Below are positions 52,802-62,401 of a DNA stretch of 64,000 nt, piece after piece; the first letter of the stretch is position 1, and each line of letters begins with the position of its first letter. The position numbers were made by a program, and so were the translations under genes. The DNA is from a virus. Below the pieces are notes generated by a model that worked only from the letters and a program-made list of their open reading frames with translations, was not told where the DNA came from and did no database searches. The stretch is taken from IMG/VR virus record IMGVR_UViG_3300017742_004322, positions 1-64,000 of that record, one strand, 5' to 3'.

Positions 52802-52835
52802 GTGAATATACGAAGGGGCTTTCGCCCCTCCAAAT
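52802..52835 (-). promoter_or_regulatory. phage promoter P13
   Basis: ATTTGGAGGGGC then TTCGTATATTCAC in the standard spacing. The spacer contains GGGGC/GCCCC around a four-base loop. Its leader (52765-52801) is a near copy of the one behind P6. Confidence 0.85.
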
Positions 52836-52837
52836 AT

Positions 52838-53950
52838 TTAATATGTTATAGTTAAATCTTCATCTTCTAGATTTTTATAATCATCATGGAATTTTTTTTC
52901 TATTCGTCTTCTCCTAAATTCACCTAAAGCAATTTTATTTTCTAAGTTATCCATTTTAGTTTTAACATATTCTTCTTCAGTAAGGGTAGGTAGGGTATGT
53001 TTTTTTAATAAACCATCCCATCCAGGGATTAAAGCAGGGTTTATAGGAAAGGAAAGAATTTTTTCTTTTAGGGTTGGTTTTTTAATTATTTCTTCATCAT
53101 TATCTTCATCTGTAAGTTTTTCCCCATAAATATTTTCTTTTGGATTTAATTTTTCAAAAGCAAAATTAGCAGCAATTACAAGAGCAATGGCTAAAGGATC
53201 AAATACAAATATAATAGTTAAAAGTAACCAATTAATAATTTTATCCATTGGTATACCCGTTAATCCTGAGAGATATTTTAAGGGGCCTAATTCACCTGCT
53301 ATGTCATTATTAGTTTTTACTTCTACTATCTCAGTTTCATATTTAAATAATTGTTCATTTAAATTATCTACTTTAGTATTAATTTCAGTTTGACGAGCTA
53401 TAGCTTGGTCTAATTGTCTTTCTAATGCCCTACGAGTTGAACTAGAAGTTGTGTTGATAATCTGACCAGTTTCCTTGTCTTTATACTGGATTTTATTGTT
53501 AGATAAGCCAGACCTCAAATCAGATACTGCCCCGTTAATGGTGCTTTTTTCCGCGTTGTATACCGCTAATTGTTCCCTAATATTATCTCGTTTAGTTTCA
53601 ATTAAAGCAATTTGAGAATCTATACTTCCTGCTTTAGCTGCTGTTTCTTGATAGGCAGCTGAAAGGAAACCATAAATACCCATACTAGTAATTAATACTA
53701 GAACAAAAGCAGCTATTGTTAAATAGTATTTTAATAATTTAGGGATTGATTTACGATACTGGTAGAGTAGGGATGCAATGACTAATTTAGCTACTTCTAA
53801 TGAAGTAGCCATAATTATTACAGCTAAAGTAGCCCCAGCAAAAAGTTTGCTAAGACCGCTAACTGAATAGAAAGCGGCCGAAGCAGAAACTGACAGGGCA
53901 GAGGATGCGATTATAAAAGGAAATATCCTTTTTTGGATTTTTTTCCACAT
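52838..53950 (-). CDS. membrane protein with long coiled coil
   Basis: The 370-residue protein has about four transmembrane helices, three near the start (residues about 13-30, 35-60, 72-95) and one or two at about 235-265. A predicted coiled coil at 112-215 includes QIALIETKRDNIREQLAVYN and a tail with charged residues. This architecture is seen in phage membrane proteins of unknown role. It lies just upstream of the holin gene in coordinates (downstream in transcription). Confidence 0.75.
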   Translation of the reverse strand: MWKKIQKRIFPFIIASSALSVSASAAFYSVSGLSKLFAGATLAVIIMATSLEVAKLVIASLLYQYRKSIPKLLKYYLTIAAFVLVLITSMGIYGFLSAAYQETAAKAGSIDSQIALIETKRDNIREQLAVYNAEKSTINGAVSDLRSGLSNNKIQYKDKETGQIINTTSSSTRRALERQLDQAIARQTEINTKVDNLNEQLFKYETEIVEVKTNNDIAGELGPLKYLSGLTGIPMDKIINWLLLTIIFVFDPLAIALVIAANFAFEKLNPKENIYGEKLTDEDNDEEIIKKPTLKEKILSFPINPALIPGWDGLLKKHTLPTLTEEEYVKTKMDNLENKIALGEFRRRRIEKKFHDDYKNLEDEDLTITY

Positions 53951-53956
53951 GGGGGT

Positions 53957-54376
53957 TTACTTTCTAAAGCCCTTGTGGTTATCTATGCGATCTAATAATT
54001 TATTTAATTCTTCAGCTTTTATAAATCCAGCCATAGATGCATTTTTAAGGGCACTGATTATTTGTAATATAATGAACGGTATGATAACTGCTTCGCTAAG
54101 CCAAGCTGTTCCTGTAAAACCTTTTTCTACCATTAATACTACTGTTAAAAACATAACCCAACCTATAGCACGTTGTAATACACGAACTGCTTTTCTTGTT
54201 TGAAAACCTTCACGTTTAATTCCAGCTACTATACCAAAAAAACCATCTATAAAGACAACAGCTATTAAGCCAAGATATTGTTCAGCGTTACTCATAGTAA
54301 GCTCCATAAAATAAGAGCATAAAAAAGATAGTGTCAAAATAGGGACGGTTAAGAAAGTTATAGTGGAAGTTTTCAT
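53957..54376 (-). CDS. phage holin (Holin_4-type)
   Basis: The 139-residue protein has several hydrophobic segments, with YLGLIAVVFIDGFFGIVAGIKREGFQTRKAVRVLQRAIGWV matching the pattern of the phage holin family that includes pfam Phage_holin_4. It would permeabilise the inner membrane for the endolysin encoded next. It overlaps the endolysin gene by four bases. Confidence 0.8.
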   Translation of the reverse strand: MKTSTITFLTVPILTLSFLCSYFMELTMSNAEQYLGLIAVVFIDGFFGIVAGIKREGFQTRKAVRVLQRAIGWVMFLTVVLMVEKGFTGTAWLSEAVIIPFIILQIISALKNASMAGFIKAEELNKLLDRIDNHKGFRK

Positions 54377-54843
54377 ATTGACCAGTTTTCGTAATAAGTC
54401 TTTCCTTTGGAATTTCTTTTAGCTGATAGGATTTGGCCTCTTTGTTCTCCATCACTATTATATGAAACATGAACCCAATCAGGTCTTTCGTTAGTTCCAA
54501 ATTCCCAGATTAATTGGTCAAATGGTAAATTTTCTCTAATATAATGAAATATTTCTTCATTTTCTGGGCCATTTCGATAATCCATATCAATATCAATAGC
54601 TTCACCTTTTGAATGTTGTGAAGTCTTGGAGCCACCAATTGCTTCATTTAAAGCTTGGCTTCTATATCCTGAAGAAATGAAAATAGGTTTAGCGAAGTGT
54701 TCTCTAATTGGTTGAAATATTTTTTCAGCTAATAATTTAGCTGCCTCTAGATGTTTGCCTTTAGGAGTATTATCTAAACCTCTACGTTTTGCAGTTGAAG
54801 ATCTAGTAAATTCACCTAAAGATAAGTTTTTAGATAATTTCAT
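54373..54843 (-). CDS. endolysin, M15-family peptidase
   Basis: I chose the ATG at 54843 (156 residues); 54879 is an alternative. The protein has LSLGEFTRSSTAKRRGLDNTP, then FISSGYRSQALN, SQHSKGEAIDIDM (zinc H and D) and RPDWVHVSY with the third zinc ligand. This is the D-Ala-D-Ala carboxypeptidase/L,D-endopeptidase (M15_3) fold. It cleaves peptidoglycan crosslinks at lysis and is coupled to the holin. Confidence 0.9.
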   Translation of the reverse strand: MKLSKNLSLGEFTRSSTAKRRGLDNTPKGKHLEAAKLLAEKIFQPIREHFAKPIFISSGYRSQALNEAIGGSKTSQHSKGEAIDIDMDYRNGPENEEIFHYIRENLPFDQLIWEFGTNERPDWVHVSYNSDGEQRGQILSAKRNSKGKTYYENWSI

Positions 54844-54921
54844 AAGTTTACTAATTACAATTACAGCATGAACATCCACAGGTAAAGTGACAATTACATA
54901 CTATACAATTACAGCTATTTT

Positions 54922-55143
54922 TCATTTTTTAGCAAATTTTTCTAATCCTGCGATACCAAATGAACCTAATGTGATAAATACAAATGAGTTATAAATGAAT
55001 TCTTGAATTACTAAGTCTTTACCAAAGTAACCTGTTACTAAGTCTACTATAGCAAATATTACCATTACAGCAAACGCCATAAATCCAATAACATTCTTTT
55101 CATTTACGTTATTATCATCTTTAAAAATATCTTTAAAGGCCAT
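54922..55143 (-). CDS. small two-helix membrane protein
   Basis: I chose the ATG at 55143 (73 residues); 55170 is possible. The protein has two transmembrane helices (about residues 20-37 and 49-66) and a charged start. Its position before the lysis genes makes a second holin or antiholin conceivable. No motif supports this. Confidence 0.6.
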   Translation of the reverse strand: MAFKDIFKDDNNVNEKNVIGFMAFAVMVIFAIVDLVTGYFGKDLVIQEFIYNSFVFITLGSFGIAGLEKFAKK

Positions 55144-55211
55144 GATTTTATTTTTTATATTATTAGGCATATAAAAACCATTAAGTATAACAAATTATAT
55201 GCTTATACATA

Positions 55212-55751
55212 TTATTTATTTTTATAGAAAAACTCTAAAATTTCTTTTTCTAACACAGTATCCATAACAAAATTATCGCCATATTGAATACTTGTAAAAG
55301 TTCCATCATTTTCATTAACAATTTCAATAATATAATCTATTTCATCATATATTAAACTATAACTTTCACTTTTTTTAACTAAATTAATGCTTTTGTTTTT
55401 ATCTTCTTGAATCCCAGTAAATGTAATTTCTTTATTACTTAAATCCGGAACATTAGTAAGCTTAGTTACACACTGGGCATAATTTGAGTGAAGAGTATCA
55501 ATTAGATATGTATTATCTAATTCACTCATTAAATATAATCTTTGTTTTGAGTCTAATCCACCAGCTTTGAAATCACCAGTATATTGCACCATTGGTAATG
55601 ATAATAAAACTAATTTTAATTCCGGGGCAAGCTTATTAAAATTTACTACAGAAGTTATTTGATTACTATTATTAATATCTCTATTAAAAGGTAAAGATAG
55701 AAGATCATAAAAAGTCTTTGTGCTAAGATTATCTAATATCTGAGGGCTCAT
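55212..55751 (-). CDS. hypothetical protein
   Basis: This 179-residue soluble, beta-rich protein is not recognised. It follows the coiled-coil membrane protein gene with a one-base gap and precedes the lysis genes. Function unknown. Confidence 0.65.
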   Translation of the reverse strand: MSPQILDNLSTKTFYDLLSLPFNRDINNSNQITSVVNFNKLAPELKLVLLSLPMVQYTGDFKAGGLDSKQRLYLMSELDNTYLIDTLHSNYAQCVTKLTNVPDLSNKEITFTGIQEDKNKSINLVKKSESYSLIYDEIDYIIEIVNENDGTFTSIQYGDNFVMDTVLEKEILEFFYKNK

Positions 55752-55752
55752 T

Positions 55753-56325
55753 TTATTCTTTTTCTGTTGCGTATTTAACTCCCATAATTGTGCCTACAAT
55801 AGAAAATGCATTTGTAAGTAAAATACCAAACATATTACTCCAGGTTGATCCTATAATTTGAGTATCTGCTCCTGAAGTTAGTGCGATAGCATACATAATT
55901 GTAGTAATTATACCCACACCAACTATTACTACTAAAGCAACTTTCACAATTGTACTAATTAGTTCAAATTGGGTTTTCTTTTGCATTACTTCTAAATCTT
56001 CTAATGCTTTATCCTTACCCTTTTCTGCTTTTTCTCTTAATTGATTTGATGATTCTAATGCTACTTGAAGCTCCTTCATTAGAGTATCATTTTCTTTTTG
56101 TTTTTCAACAAGTTCTCCATTTTGTTTTTGAACTTGTTTCGTAACCTCTAAACGTTTTTTACGTCTAGTAGTATCTTTTTCTTTACAGAGTTCAAGATAT
56201 TTCTCAAATTCATTATCACCTTTTGGGGCTTTAAGAAGTTTAAGGAAATTTCCTTCTACATAGATTTTTCTTTTTTTAGCAACCTCTAGTAGAACATTTC
56301 TTACATGCTCTGTTATTTCTATCAT
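55753..56325 (-). CDS. coiled-coil membrane protein
   Basis: The 190-residue protein has a coiled coil from about residue 45 to 118, rich in lysine, glutamate and leucine. Two C-terminal transmembrane helices follow (about 125-150 and 165-185). Its start overlaps the response regulator stop by one base, which suggests a role in the same signalling module. Function unknown. Confidence 0.75.
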   Translation of the reverse strand: MIEITEHVRNVLLEVAKKRKIYVEGNFLKLLKAPKGDNEFEKYLELCKEKDTTRRKKRLEVTKQVQKQNGELVEKQKENDTLMKELQVALESSNQLREKAEKGKDKALEDLEVMQKKTQFELISTIVKVALVVIVGVGIITTIMYAIALTSGADTQIIGSTWSNMFGILLTNAFSIVGTIMGVKYATEKE

Positions 56326-56762
56326 TACCTATAAACTTTAAATTCAGCTGATCTATCTTTATAAGCATCATAATCTGTCATAAATTCTTCTAATCGAGGT
56401 TCAATATCATCTGATTTAATAATCCAAAATTGAGCTCCAGCGGCTTTTGCTTTTTCAATTTCTTGATTGTCATCTGATGATGATATAATTCCTATTACAC
56501 ATCCATTACCATACTCAAAATTAATTTTACGAATTAACTCAATTCCATCAAAAGATGAACCAAGTATATTTAAATCAACAAATACACATTCGGGGCGTTC
56601 TTCATTAGGGTCATCGGGCCACCATTCTTTAAATTTAAGATTAGCTTCATCTGAAGAATTAAGGGCTTCTAGAGATAAAGTTATATCTAAGATGCTACAG
56701 GCATCTTCAAATACCAAGTGGAATAGATCCTCATCGTCTATAAGTAATATAGAATTTATCAT
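56325..56762 (-). CDS. response regulator, receiver domain only
   Basis: The 145-residue protein has SILLIDDEDLF (acidic pocket), FVDLNILGSSFDGIEL with the phosphoacceptor aspartate (about residue 57), GIISSSDDNQ (S/T) and FWIIKSDDIE with the conserved lysine. No output domain follows, so it works by protein contact like CheY. Its start overlaps the kinase stop (ATGA). Phage-borne receivers are very unusual. Confidence 0.9.
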   Translation of the reverse strand: MINSILLIDDEDLFHLVFEDACSILDITLSLEALNSSDEANLKFKEWWPDDPNEERPECVFVDLNILGSSFDGIELIRKINFEYGNGCVIGIISSSDDNQEIEKAKAAGAQFWIIKSDDIEPRLEEFMTDYDAYKDRSAEFKVYR

Positions 56763-57997
56763 GTTGTTTTAATTTTTATTTTTAATATAGTTCCTGTTTT
56801 TGTTTTTTCAGAGGTTATAGCAAAACCATGTTCTTTTAATATTGCGATACATATATTTAATCCTAACCCTGATCCTCCTTCTTTTTGCCCTGCTTTTCTA
56901 GTATATGGTTTTGATAATTGAAGGAATTCTTCATTAGTCATTCCTCTTCCATTATCTTCTATACATAAAGTAGAATCATTACCCATATAAATAGATACTA
57001 ATTTAGTAGAACTATCATTATATTTTAACCCATTTCTAATTAAATTGTCTATTGCTGTACAAAATAAAGGTTCATTTACATTTACTACAGGTAAACTTTT
57101 AATTTTAACTTGCTTAATATAAGATGTAGCAGATAAATAATTATTTAGTATAACTGCTAAATTATGATCTTCCATATCTAATTGAGCATCTTCTTTTACT
57201 AAGTTAGTAAATTCTTTAACTCCAGCATAAACTCTTTGTGTATGTTTTAAACCTTCTTCTAACATTTTTAAAGGAGCTTCTATTTTTAATTCTTTAATTT
57301 TTTCAGCAGAAACTCTTCTTTTTAAAGAAGTTAACCCCCTAGGCATATATGTGTTAATTCCACTATGCATATCGTGTCTTAAAATTTTAGCAGCATGTTC
57401 TAAATAAGAATTTTTCTGGTTGACTTCAATTTCAGCATTGTGTTGTATAGTTGTATCTGTTGCTATTTTTAAAACTTTATTATACCCACCCTTAGGATCT
57501 TTTATTGGAGTATAATTACCAAATAACCAACGAGAAGTACCATCCCTAGCAATTCTTTCAAATTCACCACTAATAGTTTCACCTCTTTGTAGTCTTTTCC
57601 AAAATTCATGATAGTCTAAACTATTGCTATACTCTTTAGGAACCATATATCTATGGTTTTTGTTTTTTAATTCTTTTTCTGTATAACCCATAGTAGTACA
57701 AAAGTTGCTATTATGAGATAAAATTTTCCCTTCCATATTAAGTACTACTACTATATTTGATTTATCAATTGCATTTAATTGTAAATCAATATTTGCTTCT
57801 TTTAATTTAGAAGTACGATTAAAATCCCAAATAATATAAGAAAAGAAAGGAATTAGGGCAATTATACATCCATACCCAAATTCAGCTAAAAAATAACTAA
57901 ACTCAAATACTCTAAATACAAGAAAAGTTTCTAATATAAAGAATATAAGTATAATTCCAACTGATATGCCTAAACATATTTTTGTAGCTTTATTCAT
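56759..57997 (-). CDS. membrane sensor histidine kinase (PAS, HATPase)
   Basis: The 412-residue protein has two transmembrane helices (residues about 8-28 and 37-60), a PAS domain (VVVLNMEGKILSHNSNF to DTTIQHNAE, about 75-200), the H-box ILRHDMHSGIN (about 208-218), and the ATPase motifs DNLIRNGLKY, EDNGRGM and GSGLGLNI. It would autophosphorylate and pass phosphate to the receiver gene after it. A terminator lies just upstream, so this is its own transcription unit. Confidence 0.92.
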   Translation of the reverse strand: MNKATKICLGISVGIILIFFILETFLVFRVFEFSYFLAEFGYGCIIALIPFFSYIIWDFNRTSKLKEANIDLQLNAIDKSNIVVVLNMEGKILSHNSNFCTTMGYTEKELKNKNHRYMVPKEYSNSLDYHEFWKRLQRGETISGEFERIARDGTSRWLFGNYTPIKDPKGGYNKVLKIATDTTIQHNAEIEVNQKNSYLEHAAKILRHDMHSGINTYMPRGLTSLKRRVSAEKIKELKIEAPLKMLEEGLKHTQRVYAGVKEFTNLVKEDAQLDMEDHNLAVILNNYLSATSYIKQVKIKSLPVVNVNEPLFCTAIDNLIRNGLKYNDSSTKLVSIYMGNDSTLCIEDNGRGMTNEEFLQLSKPYTRKAGQKEGGSGLGLNICIAILKEHGFAITSEKTKTGTILKIKIKTT

Positions 57998-58009
57998 AGT
58001 TATAAATAT

Positions 58010-58036
58010 AAAAAAAGGAACGCTAAATTGCGTTCC
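58010..58036 (-). terminator. intrinsic terminator
   Basis: GGAACGC pairs with GCGTTCC across a six-base loop, followed on the minus strand by seven U. It ends the transcript of the 70-residue membrane gene upstream. The AT-rich stretch after it contains TATATTTAT, which could serve as the -7 box for the kinase gene. Confidence 0.9.
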
Positions 58037-58061
58037 TTCTTGGCATTTTAAATAAAGTAAT

Positions 58062-58274
58062 TTACTTTTTTATTAGCTTAGATACCTTTAATTTTACAAT
58101 ATCCCAATTACGAGTTGCAAATACACCAAAAGCAAACCCAGCATAAATTTTGTAGCCAAAAGCCCATAAGATAAGACCGGCAATTAAACCTACTACACCT
58201 TCAATTCCGTTAGCTATAACCCAATCTTTAATAGTTATAAAGATTTTTTTGATAAAGTTTAATACTTTTTTCAT
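58062..58274 (-). CDS. small membrane protein, unknown
   Basis: This 70-residue protein has two hydrophobic segments (about residues 22-42 and 44-55) and basic ends. It lies between NrdA and the terminator. Function unknown; a holin-like shape is possible. Confidence 0.6.
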   Translation of the reverse strand: MKKVLNFIKKIFITIKDWVIANGIEGVVGLIAGLILWAFGYKIYAGFAFGVFATRNWDIVKLKVSKLIKK

Positions 58275-58309
58275 AATTAATTATTTTAAAATTACATTAA
58301 TAAATATTA

Positions 58310-60022
58310 CTACCCATCACAGCTTAAACAATCTTCTGTAGTACGAGAACCTAAATCACCTTTAATAACTGAATCTGTACGAAGATAATATAGAGTTTTA
58401 ACACCTAATTTCCAAGCTTCCATATGGACTTGGTTAATCCATTTGGGGGAATCTGTTGGGTCAAACGCTAAATTTAATGATTGTGTTTGATCAATGTATT
58501 TTTGACGAGTTGCTGCTTGTTGAACTAGAGAAAATTGGTTGATTTCTGGGAATGTCATGAAGATTTCCTTTTCATCTTCGGTAAGGATATCATTAGATAA
58601 ACCCATTACAGAACCATTATCACCCATAATTTGATCCCAAACACGAGTTGTATTATGTTTTTTTTCCTTTAGTAATTTTTCTAATTCAGGGTTTTTAACT
58701 ATAAAAGTTCCTTTAGCACCATTAAATACATAAATGTTTGCAGGTTGAGGTTCAATACCTGCTGAACAACTGTTGATTCGAGAATTAGATACTGTAGGGG
58801 CAATAGCTAATAAATGAGTATTTCTCATACCTGTACCTCTACACCAAACAGGTTCTCCATATTCTAAGGCCATTTGACGGGAAGCAGCCTCAGCTTTAGT
58901 TTTAATATCACTAAAAATAGTATGAGTCCAAGCTGTGGCTCCAATTGAGTTAAAAGGTAAATTCTTTTGTTGTAAAAAAGTATGCCACCCCATTACTCCT
59001 AAACCTAATGCTCTACCTTTTTTAGCACTTCTATGGGTACGAACCATAGAATCTTTACCATTAGTTTTTTGGATGAATTCTTCCATTACACCATCTAAGA
59101 AGTAAGTAGCAACTTCAACTACATCTGTGTTTTTCCATTCATCATATTTAGCTAAATTAAGAGAAGATAAACAACAAATAAAGCTATGTTCCTCATCTGT
59201 ATGGAGTGTAATCTCAGTACAAATATTAGTCATAGAAACATCTAAATTATTCATGCGGTATGCTAAAGGATTATCTTTATTAACATTATCCTTAAACATT
59301 ATGTATGGTTCACCCGTTTCTACACGTGATTTAAGTATTTCTAACCACAACGACATAGCCTCGCTGTCTCGATCCTGTAAGCGCTTCATAAACGCATCAT
59401 CCACCATTACAGCTTGATGTAAGTTTAAACATTGTCTGTTAGGATCACCTTTAGGTCTGCGAATCTGTAAGAATTCTTTAATATCTTTATGATTAATATC
59501 TAAATTTACAGAAGAAGCTCCACGTCTTACTGAACCTTGATTAGTTGCAATAATAGTTGAATCATAAATTTTAGCCCAAGGGACAATTCCTTCTGAGACT
59601 CCATTTCCTGTTATACCTTCTCCTCTTCCTCTAATTCTACTAAGGGATATTCCCACGCCTCCCCCATAGGAAGTAAGTCGCATAAGTTCTGCGTTAGTGA
59701 GACCAATACCACGTATCGAATCCGGAGTATCAACACCAAAACAACTAATAGGCAAACCCCGATCAGTACCGGTATTGCTGAGAACAGGGCTAGCGAGACC
59801 AATCCATCCATTCCAAATATATTTAAAAAATTTACTAGCTAAATCAGGGCGATTTAATCTTTCTGCTACTGCATTAGCTACGCGCCTATACGCTTTACGA
59901 GGAGTTTCCCCAGGCATTAAATACCCTTTTGATATTGTAGATAAAGCTACATCATCAAAAAATTCAGGGTAGTCTTTACCTCTTTCCCATTGGGAGTAAT
60001 CGGCTATTATATTGTTATCCAT
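58310..60022 (-). CDS. nrdA: ribonucleotide reductase large subunit
   Basis: The 570-residue protein has PISCFGVDTP (redox cysteine), SMTNICTEI with the NxCxE active site, FICCLSSLNL and the C-terminal CLSCDG relay. It makes deoxynucleotides from ribonucleoside diphosphates. It is shorter than bacterial NrdA (about 750) and lacks the N-terminal ATP-cone, as in some phage enzymes, so it may be insensitive to dATP. Confidence 0.94.
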   Translation of the reverse strand: MDNNIIADYSQWERGKDYPEFFDDVALSTISKGYLMPGETPRKAYRRVANAVAERLNRPDLASKFFKYIWNGWIGLASPVLSNTGTDRGLPISCFGVDTPDSIRGIGLTNAELMRLTSYGGGVGISLSRIRGRGEGITGNGVSEGIVPWAKIYDSTIIATNQGSVRRGASSVNLDINHKDIKEFLQIRRPKGDPNRQCLNLHQAVMVDDAFMKRLQDRDSEAMSLWLEILKSRVETGEPYIMFKDNVNKDNPLAYRMNNLDVSMTNICTEITLHTDEEHSFICCLSSLNLAKYDEWKNTDVVEVATYFLDGVMEEFIQKTNGKDSMVRTHRSAKKGRALGLGVMGWHTFLQQKNLPFNSIGATAWTHTIFSDIKTKAEAASRQMALEYGEPVWCRGTGMRNTHLLAIAPTVSNSRINSCSAGIEPQPANIYVFNGAKGTFIVKNPELEKLLKEKKHNTTRVWDQIMGDNGSVMGLSNDILTEDEKEIFMTFPEINQFSLVQQAATRQKYIDQTQSLNLAFDPTDSPKWINQVHMEAWKLGVKTLYYLRTDSVIKGDLGSRTTEDCLSCDG

Positions 60023-60028
60023 AATTAA

Positions 60029-61012
60029 TTAAAATATACTTTCATCCCACTCCATGTGGCCTTTTGAGTAATTAGTTACTCGGTTTGCAAAAAAGTCAGT
60101 ATGTTGTTTACCTCCAGAAAGAGCACCAAACCAACTCATTCTTTCTACGGCTGTTAAATCAACACCTTCAATAATAGGATCATATCCTAAATCACCTAAT
60201 TTTACATTAACTCTATTTTTAATAAAGTTTATTAAATCTTGTTTTGGACAACCCTCTAAATCACCTAATTCATAAACCTTATTTATAAAATCTAATTCAA
60301 GTTGTAAAGATAATAAAGCTGCTTCATTTATAGCTGCTTGTAGTTCTGGGGTTTTGATTTCTGGGTTTTCATTAATAAGTGTTCTGAATAACCAGCATCC
60401 GGCTTCTGAGTGAAGGGATTCGTCTCTAATAGACCATTCAACAATTTGACCCACTCCTTTAAGCTTATTTCGCATCTTAAAAGATAAGAGTATGGCAAAG
60501 GAAGAGAATAAGTTAACTCCTTCGGTAAATGCGGAGAATACAGCGAGTGATTTAGCAATTTCGTGGAGATCTTTTTTACCATTAAAACTATCCCTAACAG
60601 TAGTAAGATTTTCAATTTTAGCCATCGTAGCCTCATCTTCCAAAAATTCATCGAAGTTTTCAAGTCCAAGTGTTTCATTTAATAGTGAATATGCTTCAGC
60701 ATGTATTGTTTCAAACGCACCGAAGGTTGTAGCCATCATTATAACCTCTGGTTTTCTAAACCATTTAGTTACTAATCCTGACCAATAATCATTTACAACT
60801 GTTTCTGTTTGAGCAAAACCCTTAAGGATAGATCCTATAATGTTTTTTTCTGTTTCATTTAAATTTGAGCTCCAATCTGTAATATCACTCATCATGGGAA
60901 CTTCTGTATGTAACCAGTGGGCTTGTTGTTGTTTTAACCAATAATCGGCTGCTTCTTGATATTCAAAAGGTTTGTAAACGATGCGTTCTTGCAAAAGATC
61001 TTTTTTTGCCAT
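60029..61012 (-). CDS. nrdB: ribonucleotide reductase small subunit
   Basis: The 327-residue protein has the metal-binding helices: FAQTETVVNDYW, FETIHAEAYSLL, EGVNLFSSFA and WSIRDESLHSEAGC. It provides the radical for NrdA. The two genes are six bases apart. Confidence 0.95.
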   Translation of the reverse strand: MAKKDLLQERIVYKPFEYQEAADYWLKQQQAHWLHTEVPMMSDITDWSSNLNETEKNIIGSILKGFAQTETVVNDYWSGLVTKWFRKPEVIMMATTFGAFETIHAEAYSLLNETLGLENFDEFLEDEATMAKIENLTTVRDSFNGKKDLHEIAKSLAVFSAFTEGVNLFSSFAILLSFKMRNKLKGVGQIVEWSIRDESLHSEAGCWLFRTLINENPEIKTPELQAAINEAALLSLQLELDFINKVYELGDLEGCPKQDLINFIKNRVNVKLGDLGYDPIIEGVDLTAVERMSWFGALSGGKQHTDFFANRVTNYSKGHMEWDESIF

Positions 61013-61033
61013 TGTAATTTGTTAATTAAAAAG

Positions 61034-62401
61034 TTATGAATTGAGAAAATTACGTAACTGATCTTTTTCAGATAAACTGAAATTATCTTTTATAGTAGAA
61101 CTTTCATTTGAATTTAATTCAGGGGAACCAGATAATTCTTCAAACTCTGCATCACTAATGATTCTATAATCACCAATAGCAATATTAATAGCAGCGTTAT
61201 AAGTAAGTCCATCCATTCCGTATCTATTCTTCATTATATGGAGTTTACCAACTCCGGTTTGTTTATCTTTTGCACGACGACTAATAGAAGCAGCAAAATC
61301 TGTTATCATCATTTTGTCATAAGAGCCCGCTGCTTTATGTCCTTCAATTACTTCATCTAAAGCTCCTTGTCTGTTAACTTGAGAAGCTGACCAAATTGGG
61401 ATATTAAGCTCGCGGGCTAATCCTTTCGTGCTTATATAAATATCATCAATTTCTTCCTTCCGCTCCTTACTTATTTTCTTTGATCGAAGAAGGTCAACAT
61501 AATCAATAACTACTAAATCTATCTTAGTACCTAAATCTTCACATTTCTGGATGTGTGACTCAATTGTTGACATAGATGCCTTATTTGGGGGGAATTCTTT
61601 AATAATAAGTTTACCAGGTAACTTAGACATTATATCTACAACTTTATCTTTATGCATTGCAATTTCATTAGAAGGAATACCTGTAAAATGAGCATCAAAT
61701 CTCCTACCTACATATTCTTCACCTAACTCTAATGTATAATATACTACATTAAATCCTTTTTTAACAGCACCACCTGCTATAGCAACTAATGACCAAGATT
61801 TACCAGCACCAGGACCACCAAATATCAAACCAAAATCACCATTACCTAAACCACCTTGTAAAATATCATTAAATTGAGGCCAAGGAGTTGGTATAGTAAT
61901 TCTTTGTTCTACTCTAAAACGTGATTCAATATCTTTCATGTACTCATGTCCAATATTTTTATCCATACCTGCTTTAAGAGCATTATCAATTAATCCTCTA
62001 ATTGAGTCATAATCTTCCGCTTTAAGTAAATCAACACTGCCTAATAGTGCTTTTTTAAGTTGTTGGTTTTTACAAAATGCTGAAAATTCAGATTCAATAT
62101 ATTCTGAATCTGTAGCTCCTATTTTATATGCATCTCTAAGCTGTTCTCTAATAGATACTTTTAAAACATCATTAGTAACTTTTTCATATTCAGATTTTAG
62201 TACCTCAGGTGTAGGTGTTGTATGATAATCATTATAATATTTAAGAATATTATCAATTATCCATTTATGAGCTTGGTTATCAAAATAAGATGAATCTAGT
62301 ATATCATGAATATTAGTTAAAAACTCTTTACGACTAAGTAAGGAATGAATAACCTTAATTTGAAATGCTGAACCATACTTATTTAAATCACTTAGAGTCA
62401 T
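61034..62401 (-). CDS. replicative DNA helicase (gp41/DnaB-like)
   Basis: The 455-residue protein has a helical N-terminal domain, then GLIFGGPGAGKSWSLVAIA (Walker A), LVVIDYVDLLRS (Walker B), and SASQVNRQGALDE, a DnaB-type motif. It unwinds DNA ahead of the polymerase. It overlaps the exonuclease gene by 14 bases. Confidence 0.93.
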   Translation of the reverse strand: MTLSDLNKYGSAFQIKVIHSLLSRKEFLTNIHDILDSSYFDNQAHKWIIDNILKYYNDYHTTPTPEVLKSEYEKVTNDVLKVSIREQLRDAYKIGATDSEYIESEFSAFCKNQQLKKALLGSVDLLKAEDYDSIRGLIDNALKAGMDKNIGHEYMKDIESRFRVEQRITIPTPWPQFNDILQGGLGNGDFGLIFGGPGAGKSWSLVAIAGGAVKKGFNVVYYTLELGEEYVGRRFDAHFTGIPSNEIAMHKDKVVDIMSKLPGKLIIKEFPPNKASMSTIESHIQKCEDLGTKIDLVVIDYVDLLRSKKISKERKEEIDDIYISTKGLARELNIPIWSASQVNRQGALDEVIEGHKAAGSYDKMMITDFAASISRRAKDKQTGVGKLHIMKNRYGMDGLTYNAAINIAIGDYRIISDAEFEELSGSPELNSNESSTIKDNFSLSEKDQLRNFLNS

